Of a DNA stretch of 64,000 bases, positions 15,760-24,414 are shown in pieces. The notes under the pieces were generated by a model. It ran no database searches. It was not told the DNA's origin and saw nothing but the letters and a program-made list of their open reading frames with translations. The stretch is from contig NZ_CP021768.1 in NCBI RefSeq assembly GCF_002192255.1, positions 3,986,001-4,050,000 on the forward strand, written 5' to 3'. Within the stretch, counting starts at the first letter, position 1; the number at the start of each line of letters is the position of its first letter. This stretch comes from Stenotrophomonas sp. WZN-1 (GTDB taxonomy: Bacteria > Pseudomonadota > Gammaproteobacteria > Xanthomonadales > Xanthomonadaceae). The translations under genes were made by a program, and so were the position numbers.

Positions 15760-18137
15760 AGACTCTGTTTGCGCGCGGCGCCGCCTTGTGCGCCCTGTTG
15801 TGGCTCTCGCTGCCGGCCTTCGCGCTGGATGAGAAGGACCTGCTGCCGGTGGACCAGGCGTTCGCGCTGACCGCCAGTGCCCCCGAACGGGGCCAGGTGC
15901 AACTGCAGTTCAAGATCGCGCCGGGCTATTACCTGTATCGCCACCGCACCAGCGTCAAGGCCGATCCCGCCTTCAATGCCGGCGCGCTGCAGATGCCCAG
16001 GGGCGACAAGCACCACGACGATTTCTTCGGCGAGGTCGAGACCTATCGCGAGCGCCTGCAGGCGACCCTGCCCGGCACGCCGACCGAGGCCGCCGGCACC
16101 ATCAGCCTGGAAGTGCGCTACCAGGGCTGCGCCGATGCCGGTGTCTGCTACCCGCCGCAGAAGCGCGTGATACAGGTCACCCTGCCTGGCGCCGGTGCGG
16201 CGGCCGCGGCGCCTGCCGCGCGTACGGGTGCGGCAAGCCCGTTCAACAACCCGCTGGCCGGTGCCGGCAACAGCGGTGGCCTGCGCCTGCCGGGCGCGGC
16301 CAACAACAGCCAGGCCCTGCCGCTGCCGTCGGAGCAGGCGTTCGGCTTCGATGCCATCGCCAGCGACGGCAACACCCTGCTGCTGCGCTTCAGCCCGGCG
16401 CCCGGCTATTACCTGTATCGCGACCGCACCTCGCTGAAGCTGGAAGGCAGCGCCGGCGTGCTGGCCGACAGGCCACGCTGGCCGGCCGCGCAATCCCATC
16501 GCGACGAGCACTTCGGCGATGTCTCGGTCTACTTCAACCAGGTGGAAGTGCCGCTGCCGCTGCGCCGCACTGTCACTGATGCGGTCGACAGCACCCTGGT
16601 GGTGACCTTCCAGGGCTGCCAGACCGATGGCATCTGCTACCCGCCGATGACCCGCCGGGTGAAGCTGTCGATTCCGGCGGGCAAGCTCTCCGCCAGCACT
16701 GACCAGGCGCCAGCGCGCAACGAGGTGATCAGCCCCCTGCGCGCCGCCGGCGCGCCACGTGAATCCGCCAGCGGCGCACCGCTGCGCCTGCTTCCGACCG
16801 TCCCCAACGATGGCAACACCGCCCCCGCTGCCACCGGCAGTGAGGGTGCAGGCAATGAGCTCGCCGCCGATGCGCGCGATGGTAACGCCCTGCGCACGCG
16901 GCCACCGGCGACCACGCCGAACCCGGACCGTTCGTTCGTCTGGGTACTGCTGCTGGCGCTGGCCGGTGGCCTGGTGCTGAACCTGATGCCCTGCGTGCTG
17001 CCGATCCTGTCGCTGAAAGTGCTGAGCCTGGCGCAGAGTGGCGAAAGCCCCGAGCGTGCGCGCAGCCATGCACTCTGGTACACGCTGGGCGTGCTGGTCG
17101 CATTCGCGGTGATCGGCGCGCTGATGGTGGGCCTGCGCGCGATCGGCAACGCGGTCGGCATCGGCTTCCAGCTGCAGCACCCGGGCGTGGTGGCCGCGCT
17201 GGCGTACATCATGTTCGCGGTGGGCCTGAGCCTGTCGGGCGTGTTCACCCTCGGCGGTGGCATCGGCAACCTCGGCCAGTCGCTGGCCAGCCGCAGCGGC
17301 CCGGCCGGTGATTTCTTCACCGGTGCGCTGGCCTGCGTGGTTGGCAGTGCCTGCGTCGGCCCGTTCATGGGCGGGGCGATTGCCTATGCCTTCATTGCCC
17401 CGCCGCTGAAGGCGATGACCGTGTTCCTGTTCCTCGGCATGGGCCTGGCGCTGCCGTTCCTGCTGATCGGCTTCGTGCCGGCGCTGGCACGCCGCCTGCC
17501 CAAGCCCGGCCCGTGGATGGAAACGCTCAAGCACGTGCTGGCCTTCCCGATGTATGCCACCGCGCTGTGGCTGCTGTGGGTGCTGGGCAAGCAGCGCGGC
17601 GTGGACGGCATGGCGCTGGTGCTGGGCGGCCTGCTGCTGTTCGCCTTCGGCCTGTGGCTGTTTGAACGCAACCGCTGGACCGGCTCGCGCGCGGTGACCC
17701 TGCTCGGTGTACTGCTGGCGATCGGTGCGCTGGTTCCTGCCTGGGGCGTGACCCAGCTGGCACCGCCGGCGCGGGCCGCACAGGCCGCCAGCGAGAACGT
17801 GGTCGAGTATTCGCCGCAGCTGCTGGACCGCCTGCGCGCCGACAACCGCGTGGTGTTCGTCAACATGACCGCCGACTGGTGCGTGAGCTGCAAGGCCAAT
17901 GAACGCGCCGTGCTGTCGCGGCCGGAGTTCAAGGAACTGCTCAAGCGCACCAACGCGGTGTACATGCGCGGTGACTACACCAATGTCGACCCGCAGATCA
18001 CCACGTTCCTGGAAGAACACAAGGCCGTGGGCGTGCCGCTGTACGTGGTGTACGGACCCGGCGCGCCACCGACGGTGCTGCCGACCCTGCTGACCCAGGC
18101 AGTGGTCGAGGAAGCGCTGCTGCGCACCGCACGATGA
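15756..18137 (+). CDS. dsbD: Thiol:disulfide interchange protein DsbD with two N-terminal domains
   Basis: DsbD moves electrons from cytoplasmic thioredoxin to periplasmic thiol proteins. At 793 residues this copy is about 230 longer than E. coli DsbD, because the periplasmic N-terminal domain is duplicated. After the signal peptide (LCALLWLSLPAFA), GYYLYRHRTS...YQGCADAGVCYPP lies around residues 65-135 and GYYLYRDRTS...FQGCQTDGICYPP around 225-297, each with its own Cys pair. The membrane domain (about 390-670) has Cys in LNLMPCVLPILSLK and in GALACVVGSACVGPFMGG. The C-terminal thioredoxin domain has TADWCVSCKANE. The start is a TTG with GGGAGG eight bases upstream, overlapping the cutA stop. 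The TGA overlaps the next gene's ATG. Confidence 0.94.
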   Translation: MKTLFARGAALCALLWLSLPAFALDEKDLLPVDQAFALTASAPERGQVQLQFKIAPGYYLYRHRTSVKADPAFNAGALQMPRGDKHHDDFFGEVETYRERLQATLPGTPTEAAGTISLEVRYQGCADAGVCYPPQKRVIQVTLPGAGAAAAAPAARTGAASPFNNPLAGAGNSGGLRLPGAANNSQALPLPSEQAFGFDAIASDGNTLLLRFSPAPGYYLYRDRTSLKLEGSAGVLADRPRWPAAQSHRDEHFGDVSVYFNQVEVPLPLRRTVTDAVDSTLVVTFQGCQTDGICYPPMTRRVKLSIPAGKLSASTDQAPARNEVISPLRAAGAPRESASGAPLRLLPTVPNDGNTAPAATGSEGAGNELAADARDGNALRTRPPATTPNPDRSFVWVLLLALAGGLVLNLMPCVLPILSLKVLSLAQSGESPERARSHALWYTLGVLVAFAVIGALMVGLRAIGNAVGIGFQLQHPGVVAALAYIMFAVGLSLSGVFTLGGGIGNLGQSLASRSGPAGDFFTGALACVVGSACVGPFMGGAIAYAFIAPPLKAMTVFLFLGMGLALPFLLIGFVPALARRLPKPGPWMETLKHVLAFPMYATALWLLWVLGKQRGVDGMALVLGGLLLFAFGLWLFERNRWTGSRAVTLLGVLLAIGALVPAWGVTQLAPPARAAQAASENVVEYSPQLLDRLRADNRVVFVNMTADWCVSCKANERAVLSRPEFKELLKRTNAVYMRGDYTNVDPQITTFLEEHKAVGVPLYVVYGPGAPPTVLPTLLTQAVVEEALLRTAR

Positions 18138-18697
18138 AGTGGCAACGGCCAGCGCTGCTGTGGACAGCGGTGCTGGCCGCCGGCCTCGGCCTGTGGGCCG
18201 GGCATCGTTTGTCACCCGGCCCGTCTGCACCGGCCGCACCAGCGACGGCTTCCACGGTGACGGCCGTGAAGCCCACGCTGCAGGTGGGCGGTCAGTTACC
18301 CGCGCTGACGTTGCCGGACCTGGCGGGACAGCCGCTGGACCTGCGCGCTCGCTTCGCCGGCCGCCCGCTGCTGATCAACGTCTGGGCCAGCTGGTGTGCG
18401 CCCTGCGTGGAAGAGATGCCCGAACTGGCCCGCTTCGCCGATGCCCAGGGCGACAACGGTGTGCAGGTGCTGGGCATTGCGCTGGATACCCCGGACGACG
18501 TGCGCGCTTTCCTGCTGCGGGTGCCGGTGGACTACCCGATCGTGGTCGAGACCCCGGGGCCACGCGATGCCAGCGTGCAGCTGGGCAATACGCAGGGCCT
18601 GCTGCCCTACAGCGTGCTGTTCGATGCACAGGGGCGGCTGGTGAAAACAAAGCTGGGGCCGTTCGAGCACGGTGAGATCGACCGCTGGGTGAGATGA
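18134..18697 (+). CDS. TlpA/ResA-type membrane-anchored thioredoxin
   Basis: The 187-residue protein has an N-terminal membrane segment (ALLWTAVLAAGLGLWAG) that leaves a thioredoxin domain in the periplasm. The active site is INVWASWCAPCVEEMPELARF, and the cis-Pro region is GLLPYSVLFDAQGRL. TlpA-like proteins reduce disulfides, for example during cytochrome c maturation, and take electrons from DsbD. The ATGA overlap with dsbD fits a partner pair in which DsbD keeps this protein reduced. The specific client is not evident from the neighbours. Confidence 0.9.
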   Translation: MKWQRPALLWTAVLAAGLGLWAGHRLSPGPSAPAAPATASTVTAVKPTLQVGGQLPALTLPDLAGQPLDLRARFAGRPLLINVWASWCAPCVEEMPELARFADAQGDNGVQVLGIALDTPDDVRAFLLRVPVDYPIVVETPGPRDASVQLGNTQGLLPYSVLFDAQGRLVKTKLGPFEHGEIDRWVR

Positions 18698-18830
18698 GGG
18701 TCCGGCAGGGTTGCACCCTGCACCCGCAGAGGCCTTCAAGCCACGGCAACGGCAACAGCAGCAGCGACAGCCAAAGCCAATGCGGCTCCGGATTGCTGAT
18801 GGCCTGGCGGGGCGCTGTGGCTGCTGGTGG

Positions 18831-18850
18831 GTGTCGACCTTGGTCGACAC
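18831..18850. repeat. REP-like palindrome GTGTCGACC...GGTCGACAC
   Basis: This 20-bp element has 9-bp arms and a 2-base centre. It resembles a GTAG-headed REP whose head has changed to GTGT. Confidence 0.55.
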
Positions 18851-18875
18851 ATCTGTCAGATATCGAAATAAATCC

Positions 18876-18916
18876 GGGGTCAGATCCGTTGTCCTGCGGA
18901 AAACGGATCTGACCCC
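18876..18916. repeat. GGGGTCAGATCC-type inverted repeat, copy 3
   Basis: GGGGTCAGATCCGTT and AACGGATCTGACCCC form perfect 15-bp arms around an 11-base loop. It is the most regular of the three copies in the window. Confidence 0.75.
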
Positions 18917-19043
18917 ACTACCGTTCCACCAGATCGCGGAAATCTGCCCAGGGTGGGGTGGCAACCTGCTGTTGCGGGTGCCGGGCGCCGCCCGGCCGAT
19001 ACCTCCTGCTTGACCGCGGGCAGGGCGCCACGGAGAATTCCGC

Positions 19044-19060
19044 GACTAATTCTCATTTGC
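19044..19060. promoter_or_regulatory. Putative Fur box
   Basis: GACTAATTCTCATTTGC resembles the xTTCTCATTTGC half of many Fur boxes in front of iron-uptake genes. It sits 46-62 bases upstream of the PepSY-reductase start. The match is partial on the left half. Confidence 0.5.
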
Positions 19061-19105
19061 TGTTGCGCAGGATGCGGGCGGCAGCCTTCAGGCCCTCCTC
19101 CTTCG

Positions 19106-21628
19106 ATGTTCAAGAACGTCCTGTTCCAACTGCATTGGCTGCTGGGCATTACCGCCGGTGCCGTCCTGGCCGTGATGGGCCTCAGCGGCGCCACGTTGTC
19201 CTTCGAGGACGAACTGCTGCGCGCGGCCAATCCCGGCTTCGCCGAAATCGCCGAGCACCATGCGGACGGCCAGCATCCCCTTGCACTCAGTGAACTGGTG
19301 CCATTGCTGCAGGCCGGCAGCGAGCGCCCCCTGCAACGCCTGCGCGTGGATGCCACCGGGCAGCGGCCGTCGGTCGCGCGCTTTGCCGGCGGCAAGGAAC
19401 ACTGGGTGTACTTCGATCCGTACAGCGGCGAGCGCTTCAGCGCCCTGCGCGGGCAGGCATTCTTCGACTTCGTCGAAGACCTGCATCGCCACCTTGCCGC
19501 GGGCGAACGCGGCAAATGGATCACCGGCAGCTGTGCGATCGCCCTGCTGTTCTTCACCCTCTCCGGGCTCTACCTGCGCTGGCCGCGACGCTGGTGGCAC
19601 TGGCGCAGCTGGCTGGCGGTGGAGTGGACGCGCAGTGGCCGTGGCTTCCTGTGGAGCCTGCACTCGGTGATCGGCACCTGGGTGCTGCTGATCTACCTGA
19701 TGAGTGCACTGACCGGCCTGTGGTGGTCGTTTGACTGGTACCGCAACGCGGCCAACACGCTGCTGGGCGTGGCGCCGGCGGCCAAGCACAAGGTGGCCAC
19801 CGACGCGGCACTGGACCTGGATCGCATCGAGGCCACGCTGTACGCGCTGCCCGGCGTGCGCTCCGGCTTCATCGACCTGCGCCTGCCGGAGAAGCCGGGG
19901 CAGGCGCTGAACGTGCGGGTGATGGCCGGTGATCCGTCGCAGCGCGGCGGCCACCACGATCGTGCGCATGACCTGCTGCAGCTCGATCCGGCCAGCGGCG
20001 CGGTTCTCGATGCCCGTCCGTACGCACGCCAGGGCGCGGGCGGACAGCTGGCCACCAGCGTGTTCGCGCTGCATTCGGGCAGCTACTTCGGCGTGCCCGG
20101 GCGGGTGGTGGTGATGCTCAGCAGCCTGGGCATGAGCCTGTTCTTCATCACCGGCTGGATGCTGTACCTGGACCGCCGCCGCAGCCAGCGTGCCGCGCGC
20201 GGGCTGCGCCGGTCGCTGCCGGCAACGACCACCGATGGCGGTGGTTCGCCGTGGCTGGTGGTGCATGCCAGCCAGAGCGGACTGGGCGAACAACTGGCGT
20301 GGCGTGCGGCCGCGCAGCTGCAGGCGTCCGGTCATGCGGTGCAGGTGCTGCCGCTGGCCCGCATGGATGCTGCGAAGCTGCAGGCCACCTCCCAGGCACT
20401 GCTCGTACTGAGCACCTTTGGCGACGGCGAGCCACCGGATGCGGCGCGCCGCGCGGCGCGGCTGCTGCTCGCGCAACGCCTGGACCTGTCCCGCCTGCAG
20501 TTCGGCCTGCTCGCGCTGGGTGACCGCCAGTACCCGCATTACTGCGGCTTCGGCCGCCAGTTCGATGGCTGGCTGATCGACAACGGCGCGCGTCCGCTGT
20601 TCGAGCGCATCGATGTCGATGCCGCTTCGGTGCCGGCGCTGCGCCAGTGGCAGCAGCAGCTGGGTGCGCTCACCGGCGTCGTCACCGATGACAGCGTGCT
20701 GCCTGCGGCGACGCAGATGCATGAGTGGCGGCTGCTCGGCCGCGACCGCCTCAACCCTGGCAGCATCGGCGGAGCCATCTGGCGTATCCGTCTTGCCGCA
20801 CCAGCCGACGTGCAGTGGCAGGCGGGTGACATCCTGCACATCGCGCCCCGCCACAACGCGCGGCATGCCGGCGCCGTGTTGAAGGCACATGGGCTGGACC
20901 CGCTGCAGCCACTGCTGGTCGATGGCCATCCGCGCACGCTGCTCGCGCTGGCCAGCGAACGCGAGCTGCCCGAGGCCGATGCTGCGCTGGCGGTGCAGGA
21001 TGCCTGCCTGTGGCTGGCCGGGCTGCCGCTGCTGCCCAGCCGCGAGTATTCGATCGCCTCCTGCACGGATGATGGCGTGGTGGAGCTGGTGGTGCGGCTG
21101 GTGCATGACGCCTCCGGTCGAGCCGGGCGGGGCTCGGGCTGGCTGTCGCTGCATGCGCCGATCGGTGCAAGCATCGTTGCCCGTGTGCACCGCAATCCTG
21201 GATTCCATCGTGTCAGTGGCGCCCCGATGGTGCTGATCGGCAACGGCACCGGCATCGCCGGGCTGCGCAGCCTGTTGCGCGAAGCTGCCCACGCAGGCGA
21301 GCACGGGCACTGGCTGCTGTTCGGTGAACGCCAGCGCGCATACGACTTCCTGTTCGCCGACGAGATCGAGGCCTTGCAGGCCGCCGGCCATCTTGCACGG
21401 GTGGACCTGGCGTTCTCGCGTGATGGCGAGGGTGGTTACGTGCAGGATCGCCTGCGTGCGGCCGTCGATGCGCTGCGCGAGTGGCTGCAGCGCGGTGCGG
21501 TGATCCACGTGTGCGGCTCGCTGCAGGGCATGGCCGAGGGCGTGGACCAGGTGCTGCGCACCGCGCTTGGTGATGAAGTGGTGGAAACGCTGCTGGAGAA
21601 CGGGCGCTACCGCCGCGACGTGTATTGA
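19106..21628 (+). CDS. PepSY membrane protein fused to a flavodoxin/FAD reductase
   Basis: The 840-residue protein has two halves. Residues 1-370 are a PepSY-type membrane module with about four membrane segments (QLHWLLGITAGAVLAVMGLSGATLSFEDEL, then ITGSCAIALLFFTLSGLYLRWPR, WVLLIYLMSALTGLWWSF and VVVMLSSLGMSLFFITGWMLYLDRR), with conserved His residues suited to heme. Residues 385-520 are a flavodoxin domain (LVVHASQSGLGEQLAWRAA, LSTFGDGEPPD, LALGDRQYPHYCGFGRQFD). Residues 540-840 are a sulfite/cytochrome P450 reductase-like FAD/NADPH unit (SREYSIASC, VLIGNGTGIAGLRSLLRE, FGERQRAYDFLFADEI). It probably moves electrons from NADPH across the membrane, for instance to reduce ferric siderophores. 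The upstream Fur-like box supports an iron role. Confidence 0.85.
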   Translation: MFKNVLFQLHWLLGITAGAVLAVMGLSGATLSFEDELLRAANPGFAEIAEHHADGQHPLALSELVPLLQAGSERPLQRLRVDATGQRPSVARFAGGKEHWVYFDPYSGERFSALRGQAFFDFVEDLHRHLAAGERGKWITGSCAIALLFFTLSGLYLRWPRRWWHWRSWLAVEWTRSGRGFLWSLHSVIGTWVLLIYLMSALTGLWWSFDWYRNAANTLLGVAPAAKHKVATDAALDLDRIEATLYALPGVRSGFIDLRLPEKPGQALNVRVMAGDPSQRGGHHDRAHDLLQLDPASGAVLDARPYARQGAGGQLATSVFALHSGSYFGVPGRVVVMLSSLGMSLFFITGWMLYLDRRRSQRAARGLRRSLPATTTDGGGSPWLVVHASQSGLGEQLAWRAAAQLQASGHAVQVLPLARMDAAKLQATSQALLVLSTFGDGEPPDAARRAARLLLAQRLDLSRLQFGLLALGDRQYPHYCGFGRQFDGWLIDNGARPLFERIDVDAASVPALRQWQQQLGALTGVVTDDSVLPAATQMHEWRLLGRDRLNPGSIGGAIWRIRLAAPADVQWQAGDILHIAPRHNARHAGAVLKAHGLDPLQPLLVDGHPRTLLALASERELPEADAALAVQDACLWLAGLPLLPSREYSIASCTDDGVVELVVRLVHDASGRAGRGSGWLSLHAPIGASIVARVHRNPGFHRVSGAPMVLIGNGTGIAGLRSLLREAAHAGEHGHWLLFGERQRAYDFLFADEIEALQAAGHLARVDLAFSRDGEGGYVQDRLRAAVDALREWLQRGAVIHVCGSLQGMAEGVDQVLRTALGDEVVETLLENGRYRRDVY

Positions 21629-21640
21629 GCCACAAGGGTG

Positions 21641-21664
21641 GTGCCGGCGAGCGGCCGGCACTAC
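21641..21664 (-). repeat. SMAG-type REP between convergent genes
   Basis: The arms GTGCCGGC and GCCGGCAC around a short loop end in CTAC. It sits between the reductase stop and the chemoreceptor stop (10 bases away) and may form a bidirectional transcript end. Confidence 0.75.
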
Positions 21665-21674
21665 CGGGGCAGCT

Positions 21675-24212
21675 TCAGGCCGCCGCGCGCGCCTGCGGCA
21701 TCGACTGCAGACGGAACGCGCCCACCGCTTCGGCCAGGGCATGTACCTGCGCCTGCATCTGCGCAGTCGAGGCCCCCGCCTCTTCCACCAGGCTGGCGTT
21801 GCGCTGGGTGCTGGCCTCCATCTGCACGATGGTCTGGTTCACCTGGGCGATGCCGGCGTGCTGGTCCTGCGACGCACTGCGGATGCCGGCCAGAAGATCC
21901 GCCAGCTGCTGCACGCTGCCGACGATCTCGCCCATCGTGGTGCCGGCCTGTTCGGCCTGCCGGTTGCCCTGCCCGACGCGCGCCACCGAATCCTCGATCA
22001 AACCCTTGATCTGCTTGGCCGCCTCGGCACTGCGCTGCGCCAGCAGGCGCACTTCAGCGGCCACCACGGCGAAGCTGCGGCCCTGCTCGCCGGCGCGCGC
22101 CGCTTCCACCGCCGCGTTGAGTGCGAGGATGTTGGTCTGGAAGGCGATGCCATCGATCAGCTGGGTGATGTCGCCGATCCGCCGCGAGGCCTCGCTGATG
22201 CCGTGCATGGTCGCGACCACCTGGCCAACAGCCTCGCCACCACGCTGGGCCACCGCTGCCGCGCCCTGCACCAGGGCATCGGCGCGACCTGCGGCATCGG
22301 CGTTGCGGCCAACGGTGTCGGTCAGCTCATGCATCGACGCTGCGGTCTCTTCCAGGTTGGCGGCCTGTTGCTCGGTGCGCTGCGACAGATCGTGATGGCC
22401 GGCAACGATCTCACCGACACCGGTATCGAGGCTGGACGTGGCCTGCTGGATGCGGGTGACGATGCGGCCCAGCTGCGCGACGGTGGCATTGGCATCGTCC
22501 CGCATGCGCGCGAACACGCCCTGCAGCTCCCCCTCCATGCGCACGCTGAGGTCGCCGCGGGCCAGCGCAGCCAGCAGTGCCTGCAGGTCACCGAGGTTGG
22601 TTTCAAAGGTGGCCAGCAGGCGATTGATGCTGGTCGACAACGTGCGCACGAAGCCCTGCTTGCCTTCCAGCGCGATGCGGCCATGCAGGTCACCGTGTGC
22701 CGCCGCATCGACCAGGGCAGCCACTTCGGTTTCCAGCAGGGTCTCCAGTGCACGACTGCGCCATTCCACCGCTACGCCGAGGAACTGCCCTTCGTCGATG
22801 ATCGGGTTGGCAATCAGCTGGTAGCGCACACCGGCATGACCGATCTCGCGCTCCTCGCGCTGACGCGCGCCGGCCAGGCTGGCCAGCGCCGGATGCAGGC
22901 GCACTGCATCGCTGCCCACCAGGTCTTCGAGCTGGCGTTCGAGTTGCTGCAGCAGTGCCGGATTGACGTAGGCCACCTGGCCCTCGGCATCGATCACCAT
23001 CAGCCCGGTCTGCGCGCTGTCCAATGCCTGGCGCACCCGGGTGTTGCCGCGCGCAACGGCACGCTCGGTCCCGATGCGCGCACGCAGGCGCTGCTGCATG
23101 TCGACCAGGCGCTGTGCCAGCTGGCCGATCTCATCATTGGCGTTGTGCACGCGCAGGGTAGTGTCGAGGCGATCGTCGGCGATGTCGCTGGCGAAGCGCA
23201 GGGTGTCCTGGATCGGCTGGCGCACCGCACGTAGCACCAGCACCAGGCTGGTGATCAACACGCCGGCGACCAGCAGCAGGGTCACTGCGAACAACACGCT
23301 CATGGTGCGTGCGCTGGCCTGCTGGCGCGCCTGTGCCTTGGCCAGCGCCGCCACCTGGGCCTGCTGGAAGGCGGACAGCGCCGGCGCCACGCCAGCGGCG
23401 GCATCCAGCAGCGATTGCGCCTCCACATCCAGGCCAACGCGGGCGGCGGTATAGCCCAGCAACGCGGCCTGATAGGCCTCCATGCCGTTGCGAAGGGCAT
23501 CCTGCGCATCGGTCGGCAGGCCCACCAGCGCGAGATCGAACGGCAGCTTCTCTTCGCTCGCACGGTCGGCATGGGTGGAGTCGCCATCAAGCAGCAGCAG
23601 TGCCTCCTGTCGGCGCATCTTCTGCAGGGACAACGCCAACGAAGGCCGCTGCAGCGCATCCACCTGCGCCTGCAGGGTATCGGCGGCCTGCTGCAGCTGG
23701 GCGGCGAGGCCGGCATCGCCACGACCCATCTCGTCGACGCGTTCAAACAGGGCGGCCACCCCCTGCGAGAACGCGCCGGCGGCTTCGGTCAGCGCCTGCA
23801 GCGCCTTGCGCCGACCGGCATCCATCGGCATCGCGCGCAGGGCCTGAAGATCGGCCTGCAGCGCCTTCTGCGTCGCCAGCAGCTGGGCGCGGTCGGCGTC
23901 GTCGAAACTGCGTGCATACTGGGTCTGCAGACGTCGCGCCTCGGCCACCCGCGTGGCCAGGCTCGCGGCCAGATCGCTGCCGTGCTGGTAGCTGGCCTGG
24001 CTGCGCGCCGCCTGTGTGCTGGCATGGGCGGTCCAGGCGTAGACGGCGGCGATCGCGACCAGGCCCAGGCCACAGACCCACAGGGTCGCCTTGAGCTTGT
24101 TGGCCACGCTGAGCCGGTGCGGCTGCAGCCACAGCAGCAGGCCGGGGGACGCCGAGCGCAGCGCGGCAAGCCGCATGCGCAGGGACCGGAGGTGGGGGAC
24201 GACGGCCGACAT
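21675..24212 (-). CDS. Methyl-accepting chemotaxis protein with PAS-like and HAMP domains
   Basis: The 845-residue chemoreceptor has a first membrane segment near residues 45-65 (ATLWVCGLGLVAIAAVYAW), a helical periplasmic sensor of about 230 residues, and a second membrane segment near 300-325 (VLFAVTLLLVAGVLITSLVLVL). A HAMP domain follows, then a PAS-like domain (QTGLMVIDAEGQVAYVNPALLQQLE), one or two more HAMP-like segments (GDLHGRIALEGKQGFVRTLSTSINRLL; RGDLSVRMEG), and the signalling domain with the conserved hairpin DGIAFQTNILALNAAVEAAR. The frame is open 26 codons further upstream; MSAVVPH is chosen because it precedes the basic lead-in to the first membrane segment. The attractant is unknown, and no che genes are nearby. 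Confidence 0.9.
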   Translation of the reverse strand: MSAVVPHLRSLRMRLAALRSASPGLLLWLQPHRLSVANKLKATLWVCGLGLVAIAAVYAWTAHASTQAARSQASYQHGSDLAASLATRVAEARRLQTQYARSFDDADRAQLLATQKALQADLQALRAMPMDAGRRKALQALTEAAGAFSQGVAALFERVDEMGRGDAGLAAQLQQAADTLQAQVDALQRPSLALSLQKMRRQEALLLLDGDSTHADRASEEKLPFDLALVGLPTDAQDALRNGMEAYQAALLGYTAARVGLDVEAQSLLDAAAGVAPALSAFQQAQVAALAKAQARQQASARTMSVLFAVTLLLVAGVLITSLVLVLRAVRQPIQDTLRFASDIADDRLDTTLRVHNANDEIGQLAQRLVDMQQRLRARIGTERAVARGNTRVRQALDSAQTGLMVIDAEGQVAYVNPALLQQLERQLEDLVGSDAVRLHPALASLAGARQREEREIGHAGVRYQLIANPIIDEGQFLGVAVEWRSRALETLLETEVAALVDAAAHGDLHGRIALEGKQGFVRTLSTSINRLLATFETNLGDLQALLAALARGDLSVRMEGELQGVFARMRDDANATVAQLGRIVTRIQQATSSLDTGVGEIVAGHHDLSQRTEQQAANLEETAASMHELTDTVGRNADAAGRADALVQGAAAVAQRGGEAVGQVVATMHGISEASRRIGDITQLIDGIAFQTNILALNAAVEAARAGEQGRSFAVVAAEVRLLAQRSAEAAKQIKGLIEDSVARVGQGNRQAEQAGTTMGEIVGSVQQLADLLAGIRSASQDQHAGIAQVNQTIVQMEASTQRNASLVEEAGASTAQMQAQVHALAEAVGAFRLQSMPQARAAA

Positions 24213-24356
24213 GACAGACTCCAGGCGGAAGGACGCACCTGTATCGGCTGGAAATGGAGCAACTTTAGGGCGTTCCTGCTTCAGTCCCACCGATTGCTGG
24301 CGGACGCGGCCTTTGTACCCGGCACAGGCGACGGGGGGATGACACCCGCGCCGCGC

Positions 24357-24387
24357 TTGACCTCAACCCCGGTTGGGGGAGCACAGT
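24357..24387 (+). promoter_or_regulatory. SoxR/MerR-type promoter-operator before the N-acetyltransferase gene
   Basis: A -35 box TTGACC overlaps the 18-bp dyad CCTCAACCCCGGTTGGGG (24361-24378), which has the size and arm sequence of SoxR/MerR operators. The spacer to the -10 position (CACAGT, weak) is 19 bases, the long spacing that these regulators correct. The predicted start lies about 20 bases before the ATG. The regulator gene is not in the window. Confidence 0.5.
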
Positions 24388-24414
24388 GGACGTCCCTCCC
24401 CCGCCCGGTGCCCC

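Larger units (their letters stand above)
18698..19105. other. Intergenic region with two palindromes and a Fur-like box
   Basis: No gene is supported in these 408 bases. They hold the palindrome GTGTCGACC/GGTCGACAC (18831-18850), a TGTCAGATATC half-motif (about 18854), the GGGGTCAGATCC repeat (18876-18916) and a Fur-like box (19044-19060) ahead of the reductase gene. Confidence 0.6.

Noticed and set aside
15555..18239. Open frame of 894 codons on the minus strand opposite dsbD
   Set aside because: It is a high-GC shadow: its protein is a compositionally odd run of Arg, Gln, His and Gly with no recognisable motif, while the plus strand encodes clear CutA and DsbD.
19088..21742. Open frame of 884 codons on the minus strand opposite the PepSY reductase
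   Set aside because: The plus strand has PepSY, flavodoxin and FAD motifs. The antisense product has none and is biased as expected from codon-position mirror effects.
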